From: Paralichthys olivaceus
Lineage: Eukaryota; Chordata; Actinopteri; Pleuronectiformes; Paralichthyidae
Assembly (NCBI RefSeq): GCF_024713975.1
Contig: NC_091110.1
Coordinates: 15,467,501-15,531,500, forward strand
Direction of reading: 5' to 3'
DNA: 64,000 nucleotides
A model generated the notes under the pieces. The model saw only the letters and a program-made list of their open reading frames with translations. It was not told the DNA's origin and searched no databases. Shown one piece after another: positions 25,940 through 36,165 of the stretch; positions within the stretch are counted from its first letter, which is position 1; every line of letters begins with the position of its first letter. The position numbers and the translations under genes were made by a program.

Positions 25940-26210
25940 AGGGATGGGGTCTGGGTGAAGTGTTTGAGTCTACAAAACACTTTCAGACTTTCAGGGGTAA
26001 ACATAGTTGCATCCAAATCAATTGCAGTTGAAGTATATGGTGACCAGTTCTTCAACAGAACAGCAGAAAACATCCTGCTCGTGTGGTGTCGTCTGTAAGC
26101 CCTGACACTCATTTACACCATGTTTATAACCTGAATGTCCGCTGATATCCTCCAGAGCCACGTTCTCGTTCGTGCACTCACCCTTCATCTACCACACAAG
26201 AGATAAGTGA
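25940..26210. repeat. Dispersed repeat, copy A of a family also present at 46440
   Basis: The strings TTTCAGGGGTAAACA, AATTGCAGTTGAAGTATATGG and TGACCAGTTCTTCAAC align in order with 46496-46575 (TTTCAGGGGTGAACA, GCAATTGAAGTAAATGG, TGACCAATTCTTCAAAC). The remainder, to about 26210, resembles the 3' part of the same fish element as I remember it. It starts about 40 bp after the KIAA1958-like exon. Confidence 0.7.
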
Positions 26211-26288
26211 GAAAAAGAAATGATCATACAACTTTAAAATAAATTAAATAAAACTAAAAGAACGCTGTGATTTAATACATATAACAAT

Positions 26289-26294
26289 TTTATT
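26289..26294 (-). terminator. AATAAA polyadenylation signal for inip
   Basis: AATAAA on the minus strand 206 bp after the inip stop codon. Plus-strand AATAAA signals at 26238-26243 and 26247-26252, usable by the KIAA1958-like gene, are less than 60 bp away. Confidence 0.6.
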
Positions 26295-26499
26295 TTCCAG
26301 ATATCAATTCAAATCAATTATAAATGTAAAAACCTGAGGAAATGTGCATTTATGGATCAGCAGGATTTCTGTAGTTTGCCGTAGAAGATCAGGAGGTTTC
26401 TGTTTGAAAGCTTCTCTATAAATAAGCAGCCGACTCGTTGGTCTGACGTGATTTTTGATTTTGTCTCAGGCAGCTTGGAGGCAGATCCGTGGCAGAAGG

Positions 26500-27678
26500 T
26501 CAGGACTCAGGCTCCAGGCGCGGGAGGACGGGGAGGATGAGGTTCCCGAAAGACGAGTCCTGAGTGATGAAGAAGCCCGATGAGTGCGTGTGTGCGTGCT
26601 GCAAGAGAAGACCTGGTTAGTTAGACAAGGGTTTGTGTTACTGTCGCTGAGTGAGGACTTCTGTAATCCTGAGGAACAAAATCAAAACCTACGGCCTCAA
26701 CACCTCTTTTAAGAAATAACACACACTCATCCTGCTCAACTTTAAAAGACGACATGATAAACAAGAAAGCTTGATTTAATTTAAAGGGACCGTTGACTGA
26801 GATTTTCCTTCTACTGAGTTAATTTCTCGTTTGTCATGATTTAGATGATTGTAGTTGCATTTGTACGTGTTTGTTTGTATGTATCTCACCTGCAGAGCAG
26901 CTTTCTGCTGAGCAGCGATGTGCTGCTGATCTGCGTTGTCTCTGAAATCCTTCAGACTCGATCTGAACAGAAAGATGTTTCTAATATTAACCTCAAAGTT
27001 TGCTCTTGTTGGAAATCCCACTTTTGATAATCTACAACATATTGATTATTTGGCTTCGGTATAGGTGAATGTTCATACCTGCCTCCAGCAGCGTTCATGG
27101 ATGGATTCTGCAGCAGCCGCCAGCGCTCCTTCTCCAGCTCGGCCAGGATCGCAACCCGGGTTTTGTTTGGGAAGGCTGGGTGAAAAAAACAATTAATAAA
27201 GACCATGAAATGAGCTTCAAGAGGCTTTTAGCTAAAGTTTATGGAACAATCTCAACGAAGAAACCTAAGAATCTAAAGCAAACATTAAATATAAAAAAAA
27301 CAATTAAAGCCAGTGTGTTGAGGGAATACAATGACCTGTTAATTAAGTGTTGTTGTGAGCTTCTTTGAATGGTATACAATGAATTGTAACTGCTGCTATT
27401 TTTTTTTGGTTATGTTAATGAGTGTCTTGTGAAAGATTATATAAGATTATTTTTCTTTCTGCTCATTTTCAATCAAGCTTTGAGATTTGAATTGTTTTGT
27501 TTCTTCGATCAATGAGAGGAACTCAAAACCACAGGGGCTGTGATGCGTTCAGGGACACGGGATTTGTAGTTCCGCTTCCGTATATTTAACACAGTTAAAG
27601 ACAAAGAACCTCGCTTTCAACATTATTAACAACAAACCAACAGAGACACTGACCTTGTCCTGGAGGGTTCGCGGCCAT
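26500..27678 (-). CDS. inip: SOSS complex subunit C (INIP, SSB-interacting protein 1), complete, 4 exons
   Basis: Small subunit of the SOSS complex, which with INTS3 and the single-strand DNA-binding protein NABP1/2 senses DNA ends and promotes repair and checkpoint signalling in the nucleus. Exons on the minus strand: 27654-27678 (start), 27079-27175, 26890-26962, 26500-26598 (stop TGA). They join to 97 residues against about 104 in human. The N-terminus MAANPPGQAFPNKTRVAILA, the central KDFRDNADQQHIAAQQKAAL and the C-terminal SSGFFITQDSSFGNLILPVL are nearly identical to human INIP. The loop before KDFRD is shorter (PSMNAAGGRS). It lies tail-to-tail with the KIAA1958-like exon and head-to-head with snx30, 1.3 kb apart. 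Every splice junction is GT-AG and all phases close. Confidence 0.97.
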
Positions 27679-29006
27679 GTTGGTGCAGCAGGTGAAGATA
27701 GCAGCGGATCAGCAGCTGGAAACTTGAAATAACGATAAAAGAGTCTCGTGCGTGAGAATCATAGGAAACATCTGTGTCACGTTCAGGTGCCGGTGTTTCA
27801 GTTAGCCAGATAGATGGGCGTGAAAGGGAAGAGGTCTCACTCTGCTCATTTATCCGGCAAACAAATTCTTCTTCAGCGAGGCTAGCTGGCAACAGTTACT
27901 AAAAATATTCCTTAGATTCACATTATGAGCTTTTTTAAACCAGTCGAAATATCAGCATAACAACTTCATTATTAAAGCTTTTCAAAACAATGTTATGTAA
28001 GTTAGAATAAGATCTAATATTACAGGACCGAGGGAAATCAAATCAATCAGTAACACAGAATTAAAATCAAATGAGAGCCCCGACATTAATTTATCGTCAA
28101 ATGAAACAGAGACAAAGAAGAAATACGTTAATGAACCTGAAACACAAACTGTTTCCTCAAACTTGAAGTAAAATGCTCTAATTGATAATGTGCACATAAA
28201 CTAAAACTTATTTCATTCCTGACAACTACCAGCTTTAAACAATCAACGGTTGTTCGACAGATAATTCATTTATGATCTACTTACCAGCTAATCTAGAACT
28301 GTGTAATTGACATTATGAATTGAGACTGAAAAAATATACAGTTTTTACCAATACGACCGACCAACATGTTCAAAATTACACTTTTATCATCATTACTTTG
28401 TTTACTATACCACTTCTGTTATAATGGTAATTTTTAAGTGGAATACTCATCTGTCATTTCCAATACTACTTTTTGCACCTCTGTTTTAGTCTACTGTTTC
28501 ACTTACTACTCTATATTTCTATATTATTTGTGACTTATCTTACTATTGTTATATATTTAAACACTGGTCCTAATCGTTAATTAATTGGCCATTGTATATG
28601 AACAACAATAATATGCATTTATTTAGTATAAAATATATATAAAGTATTTACTCAATTGCCAAGTTAAATTGGTTAAAATAATGTTTTTCATTTCATTCTA
28701 CCGACTTTGAGTAAAAAAATTAACAGGGTTGTCAGTTTTTCTTCCAGCAACCCACTCCTCTTGTCACTAGACGATCTTTGGCGTTTCCCCGCTGTCACGT
28801 GCCTTGTGTGTTTACTTCCGGGTTGTGTCTGTTTAACTTCCGCAGCTGCGCAGTAGGAGTCAGCTGACAGCAGCCAGCGGATGTCTGCCCTCGATCATCC
28901 GCACTGAAGAGCCTCTTCCCCGGCTCCGCTCTCCGTCATCCCCCCCCTCCTCCGCCGCGGAGAACCGGACAGTCAGCCGCTAACCCGGGCCGCGTCCTCC
29001 CGCAGG
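27679..29006. other. Divergent intergenic region between inip and snx30
   Basis: Left part: inip 5' UTR and promoter. The middle, about 27900-28740, is AT-rich with no feature seen. Right part, from 28790, is GC-rich and CpG-rich and leads into the snx30 5' UTR, which runs to the ATG at 29007. Confidence 0.6.
28790..28870. promoter_or_regulatory. Likely snx30 core promoter with E-box/CLEAR-like, ETS and NRF1-like motifs
   Basis: Within 80 bp I read GTCACGTG at 28794-28801 (E-box core, CLEAR-like), ACTTCCGGG at 28814-28822 (ETS), GCTGCGCAG near 28845 (NRF1-like) and the palindrome GTCAGCTGAC at 28859-28868. This mix is typical of TATA-less CpG promoters. The transcription start is not determined. 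Confidence 0.5.
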
Positions 29007-32000
29007 ATGAGTGCCGGTGCTCCGAGAGGCCTGGCCAGCTCGGGGCAGAAGCCCATCGCGGAGATCCCGCATCCGCTGTCCGCCGCCGAGGAGCCGCTGT
29101 CCCCGGGGCCAGATGTCACGGGGGACGTCGGCGGGGACAAGGTAGGGTCCGGGGCGGGCTGGGACCGGGGCACCGGGGGACCGGGGGTGTGTGGTGGCGA
29201 AGCAGATGTGGAGAGAGAGAAGCCGACCCCAGTGTAGCGTGTTTACTGAGCTGTTTACTGAGCTGTCTCCAGGGTTTAATGGTGAAGTCATCAGTCACTC
29301 AGCGAACTGATGGAGGTTTAACAGAAAACACACATGGACACATGTTCGGTTTGATATTTAGTGTTTCTGAGGTTTTTACTGCACAGGACTGGAGTTTAGA
29401 CTCAGACTGATCCGTCTGGAATCACTGGACGATAAGAACAGATAACACAAACACACACACAAACACACACACAAACACTCACACAAACACTCAAACCTCT
29501 CTGTGTGAACCGTGTGTTTCCTCCACTGACTCCAGTTTTAAACGTGGTTTGGTCAGAACACACATTTCCTCACTTCACGACCTGCTCAGGTGTTGACACA
29601 GAGATGGAGAAGAAGAAGAAGAAGGAGGAGGTGAACACGTGACTAAGCTTTTATTCCTCTTCCTCCTGCTGCTGATGTTTTTATCAAAACCTGGGAGTGA
29701 TGACCTTAGCAACCACTGAGGTATTCGGTTAATTATTACCAAGACGAGATGCTACAGCCCCTCTGCCCTTTCACTCTGAAGGCTACTTTACTTTATTTTC
29801 TAGTTTTTCTTATTTCTAACATGCATGAACAGTGTCACAGAGTCTGATTCCTAAAGCAAACTGGAATGACTCTAAACATGCATATCACTGCCAAGGCCCG
29901 ACGGCCCCGTCATAAAACCACATTTCAGTTATTCACTGATTTTGGATCTGCACAAATATCAGTCTCCTGAGCACGCAGAAATTTAAAACACCCGATGTTG
30001 CAGCGTTAGAGGAAGTGAAAAATCCAGCCCCCTGATCTGGAGCTGCACCAAATTAAACAGGTACATCCAGACAAAAAAAACAAGCACAGACAGAAACATA
30101 ACTTCATAAGATAATTTCAGATCTTCACACATGTTTGTTTGCACCGCTCGACGTGGTTTTGGTGGTGAAGTTAAAATTAAACGGTTTTATTTTGCAAATG
30201 AGACTTGGTTGTATTTGCACACAATGCTCATCTATTTTTTTCCATGCACGATATTTCATCTTGTTCCAGGTATAGATAATAAAATGAAGTATGGCTGAAT
30301 TCCATTTAGCTGCTTGGTTTTGTTCAGGCTGCCTCACTAAGTCACACTGGGACACTTTAGCGGAGCAGAGCCGATACTAATGTTGTTAGTGAGACCTGTG
30401 CTTCCACGAGGAGTCAAAGTGTCTGCTGTGACATCGAGACTATAAAAATAGTCTTGTGGATACGATGATGAAGCTCGTACAAGTTTTTCAACCGTTCTCA
30501 CACAAAACTGTCGCGTAAATCTGAGATGAACTCAAAACATGTATCACAAAGCAGAATCCACCCACTACCACAATATTTCCCAGTGCTGTCACACATGTCT
30601 CAGCTCTGTATGAGAGCAGATCTGTGCAGCGTCCTCAGATTCCCCCTCGCTGTCGGCCTGAGTGTGGCTGTGTATCTGTGGCCTGGTTGTTCGTTCACAC
30701 TGATGCAACGCAATGCAATTATCTGAACTGTGATTATCGGTGCAGGTTAGCACCACAGTGCAAGAAGAGCACGTACAACGTCAGCAGCTTCTGTAGTGTG
30801 TGTGTGTGTGTGTGTGTGAGAGGGAGAGAGAGAGAGAGAGACAGACTGAAATGGAAAGTTGCATCAGGTGATTTGATGTGTGACAGAGAGAGTGATTAAG
30901 GTTGAACATTAGCTTCTCCATCCTGCACATGAACCTGTTTCTGGAAGAGAGAAGTAGTTGCTTCCTTGTGTGTGAGGCCACAGACGACGTGAGAGAATCA
31001 GGAAATCAAAAAAAAACTGCAGCGCAGGTTGGTTTTGGTGATGCAACCCTGCTGCTGCCTCGATGTTTTCTTCACCTTCCTGTTGCATGGTCAGCGTTTA
31101 ACTTTGAATCCCTCCTGCTTGTCTACTGGGATCTTTAGAGTCCACAAGTCCGTCATAACATCATAATGATTTTTTTACCAACACAGACTGTCGTGGTAAT
31201 GTTCTTTTTAATGCCCTTTTGGATTTTGGAAATGAAATAGCACGATGCTGTTAGTTTGCATAGTTTGTCAGAAAGTATTAATAGAATTTGATCAAAGTGT
31301 TTTGGTGACCTACAGCAGGTATAAACAGGAAATCACTTTCCCACAGTTGGTATTTTCTGTATCAAGCCTGACGAAATGTTCCATTCCACAAATTCTCCAT
31401 TTCTCTCCTCGTCACTCAGTTAGAAAGGCGAGAGCAGTGTCCGACGACGCAGCCTCAACAAGAGCTTCATTGATTGCGACAAACAACTGCATCACCGTCA
31501 GCAATCAAATCTATCAGCTCTTTGTCCTACATCCGAATTTGATGTCACTGTGGTGCCATGTTTATCTTGTCCACGCAGGAAGCCGCGTTGACCAATGGCA
31601 CGCCGGTGGAGACGTCCAGCCCCGCCTCGGCGTCCTCGCTCTTCAATAGGCTGCAGCTGGACGACGACCCAGATGCAGATGGCCTCGACACTTACGTCTC
31701 CACGGAGACCCGAGACCTTTTTGTCACGGTCGATGACCCAAAGAAGCACGTCTCCACCATGGAGACCTACATCACCTACAGAGTCTCCACCAAGGTCGGT
31801 TTAGCCCAATAATCCCACAATTTAAAACTTGGTGGTGTGTTCAAGGCACGTTCTTCATTGTCTAGTAACGCAGTTTGTCAGTGCAAAGTTTACTGGACTC
31901 TTAAAGATTGAGCTTTGTGTCACTTTATTCAATGATCACTAACGTTGCAGTTACGAGCCAAGACTTGTTGCAATGATGCAACACAGGCAGACATGCAGAA

Positions 32001-35000
32001 GAATGTTTGTTATTCTTCAACTTGAAGTATTTGTCAGGAGCTTAGCACATATTTGTTAAGAGTCAAGTACACTGAATGTAAATATAACTCTCGCGGCGAT
32101 TCCTCTTTTTGACAGCTGCTCTATTTGCTTTTCTCTTCACAACTATGTACAGAGTCTTAATTCCTTACTCAAAGTTGCATGGTTAAAACGTACACTAATA
32201 TGTGATGTTACCGTAGCATAATTAATAAGGCCAAGTGGTCAGTTTTACCCTTGAGTCCCCACAATAATAATAATAAGAAAATTATGACGACCAGATAAAG
32301 TGAAGAGGCTCTTTACATCTTTATTTTTGTGCTTGTTAAGATCTTGATGTTGTGTGGAAAGTGAAAAATATATTTTGGTCCGAGTCGATCATCAGCTGCA
32401 ACAAACCGGAGGACACTCGATCCTTCTCGACTCAGAGGCCGGAGACAAACATCACAACCCAACATGAACAAAGTGTAAATCGAGAAGATGTGTGTGTGTG
32501 TGGGGGTTTCAACGCTAGATTGTTAAGAGTCCGAGAGTGTGTGCGTGCGTGTGCGCACTGTGTGTGTGTGTGTGTGCGCTGTGTCAGCTGTATTTCAAGG
32601 TTAATATGCATGTCCAGTAATCCTATATGATCTGAGACAAACAGAGACATATTCGCCCTCGAGTGTACTGAGCAAATATATGAACTCTGCTTTACTGTAC
32701 CTGCAAGTACTCTGTCGTTTATACACAGTGAAAAATAAACCTCAATAAATAATTATAAATACATTTATGACAATGATACAAAGGTCATTCGCTGCTACAG
32801 AAAAAAAACCTACAACGCCATTTTTTTACGCTCTTTAAATCAACGTCCCAAATGCGTGTGTTTCCTCCTCCAGACGACACGGATAGAGTTCGATCTGCCC
32901 GAATACTCCTTGCGGCGGCGCTACCAGGACTTCGACAGGCTGAGGATCAAGTTGGAAGACAGCCAGCCGACCCACCTCATCCCAGTAGGTCAAATGAGAC
33001 ACGCGGCCGACTGTCCCGCTTCCTCTCCTCTGCCTCTCCTCACTCCTCTTCTTCTTCCTTTCCGCTCTTTTCTCCAGCCGCTGCCTGAGAAGTTTGTGAT
33101 GAAGGGCGTGGTCGACCGTTTTTCAGAGGAGTTTGTGGAGACGAGGATGAAGGCTCTGGACAAGTTCCTGAAGCGAGTTGCGGACCATCCCGTCCTCTCC
33201 TTCAACCCGCACCTGAACGCTTTCCTGACTGCCAAGGTAAGACCTGTTCTTTTATTATCCACAATCACTCACTCACCTCTGAACATGATGGTCGACCACA
33301 AACTTGGCTTCTGCCTCTTTACGTGTTTGTGTCGCTCACCAGTTCTGCCACCAGTCACAGAGTTTCTCTCTAAGTGTCTGAGGCACAAGACTTTATTGAT
33401 CCCTGTGGGGAAATGAGGTTGTTGCTGCAGTAAAATAATTGGAATCAGAAAGTTGAGCACAAGCACATGAGGGAAGAAATCAACCACGTAAAATGGGTCA
33501 TAAAACACTAAAGGTGATAAAATAGAGGAGAAGCATTCGTGGTGTTTTGTCGACATACAGGTGACGGTTGTTGTTTCTGTATCTGCAGGACCTGAACAAG
33601 CGTCAGGGTCTCGCCCTGCTCACCAAAGTGGGCGAGTCGGTGAAGCACGTGGCCGTCGGCTACAAGCTGCGGGCGCGGCCGGCCGAATTCTGCACCATGG
33701 GCGAGTACCTGGACACTTTCAACCAGAAACTGGGAACCATCGACCGCATCGCCCAGAGGATCCTCAAAGAGCAGTCAGGTATCGGACCGACGGAGGAGAC
33801 TTGTCATATAAATACACGCCCGTGTCTTCACGAGGTGGTGACGTGGGCTGGACGTAAACTAGTTTCATGTATGGAGAAACTAGTAATGCTAAGGGTTATA
33901 AGCTTGTTTTCTTGCTAGCAGCTATATGCCTCTATGATTCTGCAGTGTGGACTTTTCAGTCCTGCAATGTTTGTTTGGAGAGAAACCCCCCCCCCCCACA
34001 GACCTTTGGGCCTTGTGGGTGCAAGCGATTCTGCTGTGTGTGAAATCCTCAGCGTCACCAGCTGCTCCAGGGTTTTAGATGCATTGCTTCACTTCTGGCC
34101 TGAAAAGCTGGAGCTGAAACTAAATGTTCTTGTGTTAAGTGATAAGATGAGAAGTCGTGAAGAGGTAATCAGAGCTGTAGATAGTGAAGGACTATGAGCT
34201 GACACAGAGTTTGTGAAAACACGAATGCCGTGCATGCTTTACTCAGCGGCCTGGTGTTGGCCATCAGCCTCTTTGGTGTAATTTACAAATATAGATTTTA
34301 CAGTTGAATGTGCCAGTGCCTCAATATCGCCTGCAGACTTTCAATGGAATCCACAGGTCATGAAAAAAAAGTTTTAGAACAAAACCAAAACCAAAACCCA
34401 GCTTTTCTGTGTTTGTTTTTTTTCCTCTCGCTCATTCTAGAGTACCTAACAGAGCTGCGTGAGTACGGCACTGTGTACTCCAGCTGGGCCAGGTCGGAGG
34501 AAGAGCTGCAGCGCCCCCTGGAGGGCGTGGCCAGCTCCGTAGCAACGTGCTGTGGTGCGCTGGAGGATCTGACTGACAACATGAGCCAGGACTTCCTGCC
34601 TGTAATCAGAGAGTACGTTCTCTACATAGAGTCTATGAAGGTGAGACTAACGGGGGCGTTGGCTTGTTTCTTTGAGAGCAGAATGTAGATTCATGTTTTA
34701 GATTGGTTCTTTCCATGTCATGCTCTTCATTTACTTTATTAAAATGTTATTTTCTTGGTGCAATAAAATAAGTTCAAGGAAATCAGACTCAGACTCTTTT
34801 AGCTGAGTCACCTTCGACCCAGAATTAAGGAAATGTCATTAGATTCTGCGTGTGTCACATCATATCTGCACCACCCTCCTGACTCAGCATCTCCCTCCCT
34901 CTAAATATTTCTCATATGTCGTCAGTCTCAGAAATAATTACAGTATCTGTAAACGCAACAATGAGGCTGCACGTCTTCTGTCTGATTGCAGAACGTTCTG

Positions 35001-36165
35001 AGGAAGCGAGACCAGAGCCAGGCGGAGTACGAGGGACGACTAGAAGCAGCCGTGTTGCGCAAACAGGAGGACAGGACGCCCGTAAGCTTCTGTGTTCACA
35101 CGAGGAAGTTTAAAAAAACTGCTGTGTTCTCTTGTTTTACATAATCTTTCAAAAAAAAACTGTTGAAAGCATAAAATGTAATATTTAACAATCAGGTAGT
35201 TAATTATTTTCCCCATTGTCTCATTTCAATGTGCAGCAGATGTGATCTTAGACCGACACCTCCGTGACTCTCGTCCTGTAAAGTGCAGTCTTGTGTTATG
35301 TCCCCTCACACCCCCTGTAGCTGTAGTTTTCTGTGTCTTCCTGTAGATGCCTGTGGAGGTCGAGAAATGCCAGGACAGAGTGGAGTGTTTCAACGCTGAC
35401 CTGAAGGCGGACTGGGAGCGCTGGCAGAGCAACAAGCGGCAAGACTTCAAACAGCTTCTCACCGGCATGGCCGACAAAAACATCAACCACTATGAAAAGG
35501 TACGTTTGGTGCTAATCATACAGGTTTCCACTGTCATCACATGAATCCTATTTGTTGAGCCGACACACATCATTAAATACAGGAGTATTACCAGGGTTTC
35601 CACTGGGTCTTCAAACATTTTATAACTTGAAAAGTCTGAAATTCATTAAAATATCACGGCAGCTTTTAATTTCGTTAATCTAACTAATGTTAGTAACCTT
35701 TTTAAAATGGAACTGATAACTGATGGTCAACAAACCCTTCGGTCAGAATTTACGTCTTTAATCTTGTGTGTGAGAAAGACTGCGGATACCTTCTGTCTTT
35801 ACCTGGAGTGTATCCAGGTTCATTCTCTACTTGGCTGCTTCATTTTAATTTACGGGAAAGTGATTTATTAAATAATTATTTGTCGTACTTGACGTGGATC
35901 TTAAATGTCTTTAATTATGATCTTGTAAATGTTTTAAATTGAACTTGTTGAAACCTGCGGAGGAAAAACGTCCACACTGTGGCTTCGCCGTCACTCTGTA
36001 ATGAAACGATGCGTCTCCCTCTCTCTCCCTTTCTCCTCATTCCTTTCCTCCGCTGTCCGACTCCTCGTCCGTCTCCGACCTCGGCAGTGCCAGGCAGCGT
36101 GGGAGTCGCTCATCACTCTCCTCCAGGACAAACAGACTGAGGACAAAACGAGCGAGACGAACTGA
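29007..36165 (+). CDS. snx30: Sorting nexin 30 (PX-BAR), complete, 9 exons
   Basis: SNX-BAR protein of the SNX7/SNX30 subfamily, which pairs with SNX4 on endosomes and supports recycling and autophagy. Exons: 29007-29141, 31579-31794, 32874-32984, 33078-33236, 33589-33778, 34441-34640, 34992-35081, 35347-35499, 36088-36165. They join to 443 residues (human about 437). The N-terminus is a low-complexity acidic and proline-rich leader. The PX domain starts at [12 protein letters not shown] and includes [10 protein letters not shown], where the RRY motif binds phosphoinositide, and [20 protein letters not shown]. The BAR domain is encoded by the last five exons and holds [20 protein letters not shown]. 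The ending [12 protein letters not shown] is diverged. All introns are GT-AG; intron 3 is only 93 bp. The SNX30 rather than SNX7 assignment rests mainly on position between inip and slc46a2. Confidence 0.96.
29885..30085. repeat. Possible decayed dispersed repeat (TGCCAAGGCCC family)
   Basis: TGCCAAGGCCCGACGGCCCC and, further on, GGATCTGCAC and GAGCTGCACCAAATTAAACAGG resemble parts of a repeat family seen often in fish. A weaker TGCCAAGGTCCAACATCC occurs at 61444. Recognition is from memory and only moderate. Confidence 0.35.
30796..30842. repeat. (TG)n(AG)n compound microsatellite
   Basis: About eleven TG units followed by about eleven AG units with one interruption. Confidence 0.9.

Larger units (their letters stand above)
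29142..31578 (+). other. snx30 intron 1
   Basis: 2.4-kb first intron. It contains CA-rich simple sequence near 29450-29490, a probable old dispersed repeat near 29885-30085 and a (TG)n(AG)n tract at 30796-30842. No exon or RNA gene is seen. Confidence 0.6.

Noticed and set aside
26156-26206. Possible last exon of the KIAA1958-like gene (acceptor ATCCTCCAG, in-frame stop, AATAAA soon after)
   Set aside because: The sequence appears to belong to the same dispersed repeat as 46440-46720, and the peptide (SHVLVRALTLH...) has no likeness to KIAA1958. It could be an exonised repeat, but nothing supports it.
35586-35700. Possible dispersed repeat (GGGTTTCCACTGGGTCTT) in a snx30 intron
   Set aside because: Weak recollection of a fish repeat only, and no second copy in the window to support it.
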